From the NCBI GenBank assembly GCA_002279765.1, contig NCCR01000019.1, forward strand, positions 1-40,611: a stretch of DNA of 40,611 bases, read 5' to 3'. The stretch comes from Verrucomicrobia bacterium 12-59-8. Its GTDB lineage: Bacteria; Verrucomicrobiota; Verrucomicrobiae; Verrucomicrobiales; Verrucomicrobiaceae. The notes below the pieces were generated by a model. The model was not told the origin of the DNA. It saw only the letters and a program-made list of their open reading frames with translations, and searched no databases. This document shows positions 7,914-16,612 of the stretch, piece by piece; the first letter of the stretch is position 1; the number at the start of each line of letters is the position of its first letter. Position numbers and translations under genes: made by a program.

Positions 7914-7943
7914 TGTGCTGGAAGATAATACTAAAGTCATCCA

Positions 7944-10193
7944 ATGCGAAAAAGGGTTGTCGCAGCCCGTAGGTTTAGTGTGATAACAAAGAAAGCCACT
8001 CTGAAAGCATGGATGTTTGCGCTGCTCGCCGGAACGAGTTTTGCGGCGGAGTCGTCGCGTCCATTGAGCTTTGTGAATGACATTCAGCCCATCCTTACCA
8101 AGGCAGGCTGCAATGCGGGTGTGTGTCATGCGAAAGCAGTCACGGGACAGCGCGGCTTCCGTCTCAGCGTGCTCGGTTTTGAACCCGAAGAGGATTATGA
8201 GGCCATCGTGAAGCAGGGGAAAGGCCGACGTGTGTTCCCACCGGCACCGGAGGAAAGCCTGCTCATCACAAAAGGGGCCGCCATCGTTCCGCATACGGGC
8301 GGGAAGAAGCTGGAACCGGGCTCCGCAGACTACAAAATGCTCGTTCGCTGGATTGCCGAAGGCATGAACTATGCGCAAAAAGACGAAGCAAAGCTCAACG
8401 GCATTGTGGTGGAACCAGGGCGCATAACGATGAAAGTTAAGACCACGCAGCAGCTCAAAGTGACGGCAAACTACTCCGATGGCAGCAGCCGGGATGTGAC
8501 CAAACTTGCGCTATTTGAAGCAAATGAGCGCGCCATGGCTGAGGCCGGAGAGCAGGGACTGGTGAAGACCTTTGATCTTCCCGGCAACGTGGCCGTGATG
8601 GTGCGCTTCGGTGGCCGTGTTTCAGTTTGCAGCGTCTCGATTCCACTCGGTGCACCGGTTGATTCGCTGCCTCCGGTGAAGAATTTCATCGACCTGCATG
8701 TATTTGCCAATTTGAAGCAGATCGGGGTGCCACCTTCACCGATCTGTGATGATTCGACCTTCCTGCGCCGCATCTCCCTCGACATCGGCGGACGCCTGCC
8801 CACGGCGGAAGAGACCAAGGCTTTCCTGGCCAGTCGTGAACCGGACAAGCGCGACCGCGCCATCGATGCGCTGCTCAACAGTCCCGACTACGCGGATTAC
8901 TTCGCCAACAAATGGACTTCGCTGCTCAAGAACACCCGTTCGGAAGCGGCGGACATCACCTCAAACTTCGCTTTCCATGCCTGGATGCGTGACAGCTTGC
9001 TGGCGAATACCAAATACGACCAGATCGTGCGCAATATCCTCGCCTCAACGGGCACCATTGTTTCGAATCCGCCTGTGGCCTGGTACAAGCGCGTGAAGGA
9101 GCCCACTACGCAGCTCGAGGATGTTGCACAGTTATTCCTCGGCGTGCGCATGCAGTGCGCGCAGTGCCATCATCATCCCTTCGAGCGCTGGACGCAGGCG
9201 GAGTATTATCATCTCGCCGCGTTTTTCAGCCAGATTGGCCGCAAACCGACCGCCATCGCCGGTGAAGACCTCATTTTCCACAAACGTGGCATTGCTCAGA
9301 CGGAGCATCGCAAAACCCGCGTGATGTTGAAGCCCGCCGGCCTCGGCGAGCCGGAGCTCGACATCGCACCCGATGATGACCCGCGCCTTGCGCTGGTCGA
9401 TTGGATGAGCAAGAAGGAAAATCCCTTCTTCGCCAAGTCGCTTGTGAACCGCTACTGGAAGCACTTCTTCAAGCGTGGCCTCGTCGAGCCCGAGGATGAT
9501 CTGCGTGACACGAATCCGCCGACCAATCCCGATCTCTTTGAGGCACTGGCCAAAAGCTTTACGGACAGCGGCTACGATTTGAAAGAACTCGTGCGTACCC
9601 TGACGCAAAGCCACGCCTATCAGCTCAGCTCCACGCCGAACGAATACAATGCCGTCGATCGTCAGGCCTACTCCCATTATTACCCGAGACGAATGACCGC
9701 CGAGGTCATGCTCGACAGCATCGACATGGTCTCCGGCTCCAAAACCGACTTTGCCGATCTTCCGGCCGGAACGCGGGCCATATCGTTGCCCGACAACAGC
9801 TACAACCGCGCCGCGCCTTTTCTCAAAGTCTTCGGCCGTCCCGAAGGTGCCAGCGTCTGCGAATGCGAGCGCGTCTCATCCGCCAGTCTTGCGCAAAGCC
9901 TGCATCTCATGAACGCCGCCGACGTGAAGGCCAAGCTCACCGCCAGCGGCGGACGTGCCGAATCCTTGAGCAAGGCCGAGATGCCTGAGCCCAAGCGCAT
10001 CCGCGAACTCTACCTTGCTGCATTCTCCCGCGAACCCACCGCCGATGAGGTGCGCATCAGCGAAACCTATATCGTCAGACCGCGTAACGACGTTACCGGG
10101 AAACCACTCGATTCCCAACGCGCAAAACGCAACGGCTACGAAGACCTGCTCTGGGCGCTGCTGAACACGAAGGAATTCCTGTACAATCATTAA
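7944..10193 (+). CDS. DUF1549/DUF1553 cytochrome-type exported protein
   Basis: 749 aa from the ATG at 7944. GTG 7980 (MITKKATLKAW...) and ATG 8013 are alternatives, and GTG 7980 gives the most normal signal peptide. Order: signal peptide ending near SFAAES; PSCyt-type heme segment with C56-x4-C61-H62 (CNAGVCH); a bacterial Ig-like (Big2-type) region about 145-235; DUF1549 from about 250, with the hallmark MQCAQCHHHPFERW (a second CxxCH); and DUF1553 from about 485 to the end. Such proteins are abundant in Planctomycetes and Verrucomicrobiota, are thought to be periplasmic heme proteins, and pair with a DUF1501 partner, which occurs at 14743. First gene of a tight run: the next starts 3 bases after its stop. 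Confidence 0.85.
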   Translation: MRKRVVAARRFSVITKKATLKAWMFALLAGTSFAAESSRPLSFVNDIQPILTKAGCNAGVCHAKAVTGQRGFRLSVLGFEPEEDYEAIVKQGKGRRVFPPAPEESLLITKGAAIVPHTGGKKLEPGSADYKMLVRWIAEGMNYAQKDEAKLNGIVVEPGRITMKVKTTQQLKVTANYSDGSSRDVTKLALFEANERAMAEAGEQGLVKTFDLPGNVAVMVRFGGRVSVCSVSIPLGAPVDSLPPVKNFIDLHVFANLKQIGVPPSPICDDSTFLRRISLDIGGRLPTAEETKAFLASREPDKRDRAIDALLNSPDYADYFANKWTSLLKNTRSEAADITSNFAFHAWMRDSLLANTKYDQIVRNILASTGTIVSNPPVAWYKRVKEPTTQLEDVAQLFLGVRMQCAQCHHHPFERWTQAEYYHLAAFFSQIGRKPTAIAGEDLIFHKRGIAQTEHRKTRVMLKPAGLGEPELDIAPDDDPRLALVDWMSKKENPFFAKSLVNRYWKHFFKRGLVEPEDDLRDTNPPTNPDLFEALAKSFTDSGYDLKELVRTLTQSHAYQLSSTPNEYNAVDRQAYSHYYPRRMTAEVMLDSIDMVSGSKTDFADLPAGTRAISLPDNSYNRAAPFLKVFGRPEGASVCECERVSSASLAQSLHLMNAADVKAKLTASGGRAESLSKAEMPEPKRIRELYLAAFSREPTADEVRISETYIVRPRNDVTGKPLDSQRAKRNGYEDLLWALLNTKEFLYNH

Positions 10194-10196
10194 TCT

Positions 10197-12407
10197 ATGC
10201 TCGCGAAATCCACACTTACTCTTGCGGTCTGCACATTGATGGCTGCTTCGGCCATCGCCCAGCAGGTCACTCTGCCGCTGCCACGCCTGCTTACTGTCAT
10301 GCCCATGGGCGGACAGGTTGGAACGAAGGTTGAGGTCACGATCACCGGTGAGAACACCGAGAATATCAGCGAGTTGATCTTCTCGACGCCGAAGATCACG
10401 GCGCAGTCGGTGGCAGGCTCGGAAAACAAATTCACGGTGAGCATTGCGGCGGATGTGCCGGTTGGAGTTTATGATGCGCGAGTGATGTCACGGCTCGGCG
10501 TATCGTCGGCGCGGGCGTTCTCGGTGAACAAGCTGCCGGAGGTGATGCGCACCAAGGCAAATAACTCGGTGGAGACGGCGATGACGCTGCCAGTGGGCAC
10601 GATCTGCAATGCGACCATGACGAAGCGGGCGGTGGATTTTTATGCATTTCAAGGCGTGAAAGGGAAACGCGTGGCAGTGGATTGCGCCGCGACGGGCATT
10701 GACTCCCGGTTGACGCCGGTGGTGATCTTGGCGGATGCCAAAGGTGGTGATCTGAAAGTGAACCGCACGGGAGGCTTGATCGACTTCACTCCGCCTGCCG
10801 ATGGCACCTATCTGATCAAGGTGAGCGACCTCACTTATCAAGGTGGCGAGCGCTTGTTCTATCGTCTCGCCTTGCAGGAAGTGCCAGGAACCGGACCTGC
10901 GCCGCGCCAGCCGCAAACGCAGACGGTCAGCGCGATGTCCTGGCCACCGGCAGGTCTGGCCGCGACCGCGAAGGCGACTGAAACGGAGCCGAACAACAAG
11001 CCGGTCGAGGCGCAGAAGATCACTCTGCCCTGTGACATCGCGGGTGCATTTTTTCCGGCGGCAGATGTTGATACTTTCGAGTTCACTGCCAAAAAAGGCG
11101 AAACTTGGTGGGTGGAGGTGGCCTCGGAGCGCCTCGGTTTGAACACGGACCCCTTTGTGCTCGTGCAGCAGGTGAAAGCAACCGGTGGCAAAGAGACGCT
11201 GACCGATGTGGCCGAGCTGTATGACATCGTGCCACCGATGAAAGTCACCAGCAACGGCTACTCGTATGACGGTCCGCCGTATGACGCCGGTTCACCGGAT
11301 GTGAACGGCAAATTTGAGATCAAGGAAGACGGCACCTATCGCCTGCAAGTGCGCGATTTGTTCGGGGGTACACGCAGCGATGCGAACAATATCTATCGAC
11401 TGATTGTGCGTCAGGCCACGCCCGATTTCTCGCTCGCCGCCTGGGCGGTTCACATGACCCTTCGCAACGGTGATCGTGCCGCGCTTTCCAAGCCGATGGC
11501 TTTGCGTGCGGGTGAGACGCGTGCCTTTGAGGTCGCGGTGCAGCGTCGTGATGGTTTCGATGGCGAGATTGAGATCGGCATGGAAAGTCTGCCACTTGGC
11601 GTGAGCGCGACCGGGTTGAAAATTGCGAAAGGCAAGCCCTATGGTCATCTGATCCTCACCGCTTCGGGCGATGCAAAAGGAGGCTTCTCCCTGGCCCAGA
11701 TTATCGGCAAAGCCACGATCAATGGTGCGGTCGTGACGCGCCCCGTGCGTGTGGCGAGCATGGAGTGGCCGGTGAAAGATGCGAAGGGTGAGATCCCTGC
11801 GCCGCGCCTGATGGCCGACGTTCCAGTTTCCGTGACTGATTCCGAGCAGGCACCGCTGACCATTGCCGTCGCTGAAAACAAGGTCTTCGAGGCCAAGGTG
11901 GGCGAGACGCTGAAAATCCCACTCAAGCTGACCTGGCGCAATGAGTTCAACGGCACCTCGATCAAGGTGAAGGCCTACGGTGATGGGTTTAGCGCACTCA
12001 AGGAATTCGACATACCTCTCAAGGCAGCCACGCATGAGGTCGTGATTGATCTTGCGGCGCTGAAGATCGCACCGGGAGAATACACCTTTGCCTTCCAGAG
12101 CCTCGGCATCTGCAAATACCGCTACAACCCCGCCGCAGTACCGCTGGCCGAGGCTGAGCAGAAAAAGGCCGAGCAACTCGCTGCCACGGTGGCGGCTGAA
12201 GCCAAAAAACTTGCGGCCACGGATGCGGAGGCCGCAAAGAAGGCGGCAGAAAAACAAAAGCAGGCCGATGCAGCCATGGCTGCGGCCACCAGCCGCATGA
12301 AGGCCATCACCACGGCGGCTTCACCCACTGACACGGTGGAAATCCTCATTTCAGAACCGATTCGGGTTTCGGTGAAACCCGCCGCAGCCACCACCGCCAG
12401 CAAGTGA
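10197..12407 (+). CDS. Exported PPC-domain protein of the cytochrome cluster
   Basis: 736 aa with signal peptide MLAKSTLTLAVCTLMAASAIA. After an Ig/IPT-like segment (PMGGQVGTKVEVTITGENTE) come two pre-peptidase C-terminal-like (PPC) beta domains: VDFYAFQGVKGKRVAVDC... with YLIKVSDLTYQGG, and VDTFEFTAKKGETWWVEV... with YRLQVRDLFGGTR. A long beta-rich region follows, then a C-terminal Ala/Lys/Glu-rich coiled-coil stretch (about 650-710). No catalytic motif is seen. Such proteins sit between DUF1553 and WD40-cytochrome genes in Planctomycetes and Verrucomicrobiota and probably have adhesive or scaffold roles in the periplasm. The stop overlaps the next start (TGATG at 12405-12409), indicating translational coupling. 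Confidence 0.8.
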   Translation: MLAKSTLTLAVCTLMAASAIAQQVTLPLPRLLTVMPMGGQVGTKVEVTITGENTENISELIFSTPKITAQSVAGSENKFTVSIAADVPVGVYDARVMSRLGVSSARAFSVNKLPEVMRTKANNSVETAMTLPVGTICNATMTKRAVDFYAFQGVKGKRVAVDCAATGIDSRLTPVVILADAKGGDLKVNRTGGLIDFTPPADGTYLIKVSDLTYQGGERLFYRLALQEVPGTGPAPRQPQTQTVSAMSWPPAGLAATAKATETEPNNKPVEAQKITLPCDIAGAFFPAADVDTFEFTAKKGETWWVEVASERLGLNTDPFVLVQQVKATGGKETLTDVAELYDIVPPMKVTSNGYSYDGPPYDAGSPDVNGKFEIKEDGTYRLQVRDLFGGTRSDANNIYRLIVRQATPDFSLAAWAVHMTLRNGDRAALSKPMALRAGETRAFEVAVQRRDGFDGEIEIGMESLPLGVSATGLKIAKGKPYGHLILTASGDAKGGFSLAQIIGKATINGAVVTRPVRVASMEWPVKDAKGEIPAPRLMADVPVSVTDSEQAPLTIAVAENKVFEAKVGETLKIPLKLTWRNEFNGTSIKVKAYGDGFSALKEFDIPLKAATHEVVIDLAALKIAPGEYTFAFQSLGICKYRYNPAAVPLAEAEQKKAEQLAATVAAEAKKLAATDAEAAKKAAEKQKQADAAMAAATSRMKAITTAASPTDTVEILISEPIRVSVKPAAATTASK

Positions 12408-14692
12408 TGAAGCCGCATTCACTCATCATCCTCTTGTACACCTCGACCGCCGCACTGGCAGCCGATCTCGACTACTATCGCGATGTTTATCCGTTCCTGA
12501 AAGCGAACTGCATTTCGTGCCATAACAAGACGACGACGAAAGCAGATTTGAACATGGAGACGCCGGAGTTGATGATCAAAGGAGGCGAAAGCGGACCGTC
12601 GATCATCCCAGGGAATGGTGCGGAGAGTCTGCTGGTGACAGCATCGCTGCATACGAAGGACATGGAGATGCCGCCGCCGAACAACAAATCCGGGGCGGTG
12701 AACCTCATTCCAGAACAGATCGCAACGCTGAAGCAGTGGATTGATCAGGGCGCGAAGGGTTCGGTGATGGTGGAACGTGCGGTGGTGCTGCAGGCCTTTT
12801 CTGCCAGCATCGATCCGATCTACAGCGTGGCGATGACGAAGGACGGACGCTACGTGGCCTGCGGGCGGTCCAACCACATCTACGTCTATGACATGGCCAC
12901 GCGGCAGTTCGTCGCGCAGATCAGTGATCCTACGGAAAAGAACGGCGCGGCGCATCGGGCGCTGGTGCAGTCGCTGGCGTTCAGTCCTGACGGCACGCGC
13001 CTCGCGAGCGGCAGTTTTCGTGAGGTGAAGATTTGGAAGGTGGCAGGCGGCAAACCGGTGGCGAGTTCCGCGAAAACGTCTTCGGCTCCTGCGAGTGCCG
13101 AGTTGCTCAAGAAGATTGCCACTACCGGTAAAGTGGCCGTGCTGAGCAGTGCGATGTCTGCCGATGGCAAACAGGTCGTCACAGGGTGTGAGGATGGCTC
13201 GGTGCGTGTGTGGGATGCGGCGACGGCGAAGCAAGTCATCGAATTGCGAGGCAGCGTGGCGGCAGCGAAGAAGATGGCGGAGCTGGACTGGACCATCGCA
13301 GCGCAGACCTTGGAGCAGGCGTTTCAAAAAAGTGAGATCACGCGCATTGAAGCGCAGGACAAGGCGCTGGATGTACTTCTGGGCAAAGCCAAAGAGGCCA
13401 TCGTGGCAATGAACAAGGTGCTGCCGGAAAAGCAGAAGGCCGTGCCTCCGACCACTGAGGCCAAAACGGCGGCACAAAAGGCCGTCGATGAAGTTGCCGA
13501 AAAAATCAAGGCAGTTCCCGGCGGCAAACCTGATGCTGCGCTCGACAAGCAACTCAAGGCCGCGGAGGACAAGCTGATCACCGCAAAAATGACCGAGGTT
13601 TCCGCGCTCGCCGCCGCCTCCGCCGCACAGAGCAACGTGAAGGACGCTGAAGATGACGTGAAGCGCATCACCGACTCGAAAGCAGTCAATGCCAAGGCCG
13701 TAGCTGCTGCTAATGCCGCTATCGTAGCTGCGAAAGCTGTGCAGGACAAGGCCACGGCAGATCTGGCTGCGGCAAAGCTGGCCATGACCAAGGCCTCCGC
13801 AAAATCCATCGCCGTCTCATTCTCCGCCGATGCGGTGCGCGTGGCTTCAATGTTTGACGACGGCACGCTACGCGTGTGGGGGGCTGCTACGGGCACGCCG
13901 ATAGAGGAGAGTGCCGGCACCGCTGCCGCGATCACAACGATCACCAGCGCGCCTGATGGTTCCTTTGTTGCCACCAAAGCCGTGACCCAGTCGGTGGGAA
14001 GTTCGACAAGCTGGGTGTTTGAGCGCAAGATCGATCAGAAGGGACTCTTCGCCGACAGGGTGAATGCCGTGCGTTTCAGTCCCGATGGCAAAACACTCGC
14101 CACCGGCGGCGGCGAGCTGTCACGCAGTGGTGACATCATCTTCTTTGACGTCGCCACGGGCAAAGCCACGCAGACATGGAAGGAAAAGCACGCCGACACG
14201 GTGCTCTGCCTTGATTACTCGCCCGATGGCAAACGTCTCGCCTCCGGTGGTGCTGACAAAATCGCGCGCGTCACTGACATTGCCACCGGCAAGCAGTTGA
14301 ACCTCTTCGAAGGCCACACCCATCACGTCATGGGCGTTGCGTTCCGCAGTGACGGCCGCGTGCTTGCCACAGCAGGCGCGGAGGGCACGGTGGTGACCTG
14401 GGACATGATCATTGGCGAGCGGAAGAGAAAAATCGAAGGCTGGACTAAGGAGGTCACTTCGCTGCAGTTCATCGGCGCCACGAATCAAATTGTCACTTCA
14501 GCCGGTGACAACCGCATCCGCATCGTCACCGATGACGGCACCGAAGTCCGCGCCATGGCCAACCTGCCGGATTACATGCAGGCCGCCGTTAGCGCCCCCA
14601 ATGGCAGCGCGGTCATCGGCGGCGGTGAAGACAGCATTCTGCGCGTCTGGGACGGGGCAGGAAAGGAACTTGCTGTCTTTGGCGCGAAGTAG
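12407..14692 (+). CDS. PSCyt1-type cytochrome with WD40 propeller and coiled-coil insert
   Basis: 761 aa. ATG 12407 is taken rather than GTG 12404 because it shares its A with the upstream TGA. Signal peptide to about residue 19, then a planctomycete-type cytochrome domain with C35-I-S-C38-H39 and a downstream DMEMPPPNN segment likely holding the distal heme ligand. From about residue 125 it is a WD40-like propeller (LAFSPDGTRLASGSF, VRVWDAAT). This is interrupted by an Ala/Lys-rich coiled-coil of about 185 residues (281-465), after which repeats resume (IAVSFSADAVRVASM, VRFSPDGKTLATGG, LDYSPDGKRLASGG). Likely a periplasmic electron carrier/scaffold. It is in one run with the DUF1549/1553 and PPC genes. 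Confidence 0.85.
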   Translation: MKPHSLIILLYTSTAALAADLDYYRDVYPFLKANCISCHNKTTTKADLNMETPELMIKGGESGPSIIPGNGAESLLVTASLHTKDMEMPPPNNKSGAVNLIPEQIATLKQWIDQGAKGSVMVERAVVLQAFSASIDPIYSVAMTKDGRYVACGRSNHIYVYDMATRQFVAQISDPTEKNGAAHRALVQSLAFSPDGTRLASGSFREVKIWKVAGGKPVASSAKTSSAPASAELLKKIATTGKVAVLSSAMSADGKQVVTGCEDGSVRVWDAATAKQVIELRGSVAAAKKMAELDWTIAAQTLEQAFQKSEITRIEAQDKALDVLLGKAKEAIVAMNKVLPEKQKAVPPTTEAKTAAQKAVDEVAEKIKAVPGGKPDAALDKQLKAAEDKLITAKMTEVSALAAASAAQSNVKDAEDDVKRITDSKAVNAKAVAAANAAIVAAKAVQDKATADLAAAKLAMTKASAKSIAVSFSADAVRVASMFDDGTLRVWGAATGTPIEESAGTAAAITTITSAPDGSFVATKAVTQSVGSSTSWVFERKIDQKGLFADRVNAVRFSPDGKTLATGGGELSRSGDIIFFDVATGKATQTWKEKHADTVLCLDYSPDGKRLASGGADKIARVTDIATGKQLNLFEGHTHHVMGVAFRSDGRVLATAGAEGTVVTWDMIIGERKRKIEGWTKEVTSLQFIGATNQIVTSAGDNRIRIVTDDGTEVRAMANLPDYMQAAVSAPNGSAVIGGGEDSILRVWDGAGKELAVFGAK

Positions 14693-14742
14693 CCCCGATC
14701 TCAGGGATAAAGCATCATCATCAAACCCGTAAGTTTTCTCAC

Positions 14743-16167
14743 ATGTCCTCCATCATTCAGCCTCCTTCTCTCGTTCGTTGCACCGGTCCATTGTCGCGGC
14801 GTGGGTTCATGCAGTTTGGATTGTCAGGAATGGCGACGCTAAGCTGGCCGGGACTGCTCAAGCTGCGCGCGGAGAATGCGGCAAAGCCGAAGGGCGAACG
14901 GAAATCCATCATCATGGTATGGCTGCCGGGAGGACAGTCACACATCGACACCTACGATCCGAAGCCGGAGGCGAGTAGCGAGTATCGTGGGCCGTTCAAG
15001 ACGATCAGTACGAAGGTGCCAGGTACGCATTTCACTGAAATGCTGCCGATGAATGCCAAGATCGCGGACAAGTTCACCCTCGTGCGCTCCATGAATCAAT
15101 CGGCGGGAGGACATCCGGCGGGGACAATGCAGATGTTTTCCGGCGACAGTGACACTCGTGACAAGCCCAAACCGCGTCTGCCCGACTGGATGTCGGTGGC
15201 GCATTACCTGCGGGCCAAGGAAGGTGGGCGCACCAACCCGCTGCCAAACTACATCGGCGTGCCTGCCGCATCGCCTGAGTATTCGAGTCCTGCCTATCTT
15301 GGCGATGCGTACGCGCCATTCGCGGTCAGCGATGATCCGAACCGCCCGAGCTTTCAGGTGCCGAACATCGGCCTGGCCGACGAATCCGAAAATCGCCGCT
15401 TGGGTGACCGCATCGCGCTACGCAAGAGCCTGGACAAAATGGAGCGCGCGTTTGACCGCGAAGGTGAACTCGGTGCCCTGGATGAATTTGAAGCGCAGGC
15501 GGCCACGCTGCTGACGAACCCGAAAACGCGTGACGCCTTTGACCTGAGCAAAGAGGATGCCGCCATTCGTGATCGCTATGGGCGCAATCGCTGGGGGCAG
15601 CAGCTGCTGCTGGCGCGTCGCCTTGTAGAATCGGGCGTGGAAATCGTCACCAGCAGCCTCAGCGGGCCTTTGTGCGGACGGGTGAACAACTGGGATGACC
15701 ACGCGGTGAACCAGCATCAGTTTGAAGCGCTGCGCTTTCGCATGCCGACTTATGACCGTGCCGTATCAGCGCTCATTGAGGACATTTATGCACGCGGGCT
15801 CGACAAGCGCGTGCTCGTCGTCGTCACGGGAGAGTTTGGCCGTACGCCCAAAATCAGCTTTGACCGCAGCACCGGCCTGGGTGATGCCAGCGGCCCCACT
15901 GGAACGCTGCAGCCGGGTCGTGACCATTGGCCGCGTACCTTCACCAATGTCTGGGCTGGTGGTGGCATCCAGACGGGGGGCGTCATCGGCGCCAGTGACA
16001 AACGCGGTGAAGACGTGGTCGAGCGACCCTGCAATGCGAGCGACTTCCTCGCCACGATTTATCATCATCTTGGCATCGACTACTCCAAGGTCACCCTCAA
16101 TGATCTCAATGGTCGCCCGGTACACATTGTGGAAAATGGCAGGCCGATTGCGGAGCTGATCGCGTGA
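14743..16167 (+). CDS. DUF1501 family Tat-exported protein
   Basis: 474 aa of the DUF1501 family, related in fold to alkaline phosphatase/sulfatase-type enzymes. It carries a twin-arginine signal, S18-R-R-G-F-M-Q, followed by a short hydrophobic stretch. Recognisable family segments are MVWLPGGQSHIDTYDPKPEA, LVRSMNQSAGGHPAGTMQMF, VVVTGEFGRTPKI and GRDHWPRTFTNVWAGGG. Residues in GGQSHIDT (Asp, His), EFGRTPK and GRDHWP would be metal or phosphate ligands if it is catalytic, but no reaction is established for the family. DUF1501 genes accompany DUF1549/1553 cytochromes, as here. The 50-base gap from the previous stop suggests the same transcript. Confidence 0.87.
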   Translation: MSSIIQPPSLVRCTGPLSRRGFMQFGLSGMATLSWPGLLKLRAENAAKPKGERKSIIMVWLPGGQSHIDTYDPKPEASSEYRGPFKTISTKVPGTHFTEMLPMNAKIADKFTLVRSMNQSAGGHPAGTMQMFSGDSDTRDKPKPRLPDWMSVAHYLRAKEGGRTNPLPNYIGVPAASPEYSSPAYLGDAYAPFAVSDDPNRPSFQVPNIGLADESENRRLGDRIALRKSLDKMERAFDREGELGALDEFEAQAATLLTNPKTRDAFDLSKEDAAIRDRYGRNRWGQQLLLARRLVESGVEIVTSSLSGPLCGRVNNWDDHAVNQHQFEALRFRMPTYDRAVSALIEDIYARGLDKRVLVVVTGEFGRTPKISFDRSTGLGDASGPTGTLQPGRDHWPRTFTNVWAGGGIQTGGVIGASDKRGEDVVERPCNASDFLATIYHHLGIDYSKVTLNDLNGRPVHIVENGRPIAELIA

Positions 16168-16210
16168 TGAAGTGGCCGGAGTGGGAGCGTTTCTTTTGTC
16201 TCATTCTGCC

Positions 16211-16600
16211 ATGACTCATCCTCTTGTTTCTTATCCTCAGCTTCCCGACACGCCGACTTCACACCTGCCATTCAGCCCCTGCGTGGTGGTGGGCGATTTG
16301 ATTTTTGTTTCAGGCCAGGCTTCTGTTGATCAGGCAGGCAATATCGTCAGCGACAGCTTTGAAGGCGAATTTCGGCGCAGCATCGAAAACGTGCGCAAGG
16401 TGCTGGAAGCCGCCGGTAGCGATCTCGCCCATGTGGTGCAGACACGGAACTACGTTCGAGATGCGGAAGATTTGCCGCTCTACAACCAGCTCTACCGCGA
16501 ATACTTCCCGCAGCCATCTCCTGCACGCACCACCATCACCAACTGCCTGCCGCCATCGCTCCGCTATGAGGTGGAAGCCGTGGCGGTGAGGCGCTGCTAA
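16211..16600 (+). CDS. RidA (YjgF/YER057c/UK114) family enamine/imine deaminase
   Basis: 129 aa, the usual size of RidA-like proteins. The start at 16211 is used; an ATG at 16172 would add 13 unrelated residues. Family features are GDLIFVSGQASVD, the helix SIENVRKVLEAAGSDLAHVVQTRNYVRD, the catalytic Arg in SPARTTI (R106) and the acidic pair in YEVEAVAV (E120/E122). RidA hydrolyses reactive enamines/imines from PLP enzymes to ketones and ammonia and is cytoplasmic, so it stands out among exported proteins. It lies 43 bases after the DUF1501 stop and 12 before the next gene, hence likely co-transcribed. Several RidA subfamilies exist, so the substrate is open. Confidence 0.88.
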   Translation: MTHPLVSYPQLPDTPTSHLPFSPCVVVGDLIFVSGQASVDQAGNIVSDSFEGEFRRSIENVRKVLEAAGSDLAHVVQTRNYVRDAEDLPLYNQLYREYFPQPSPARTTITNCLPPSLRYEVEAVAVRRC

Positions 16601-16612
16601 CCGATCACAACC

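Noticed and set aside
12419..14028. Minus-strand frames opposite the WD40 cytochrome
   Set aside because: Arg/His-rich and Ser/Ala-rich shadows; the plus strand has CxxCH and WD40-like repeats.
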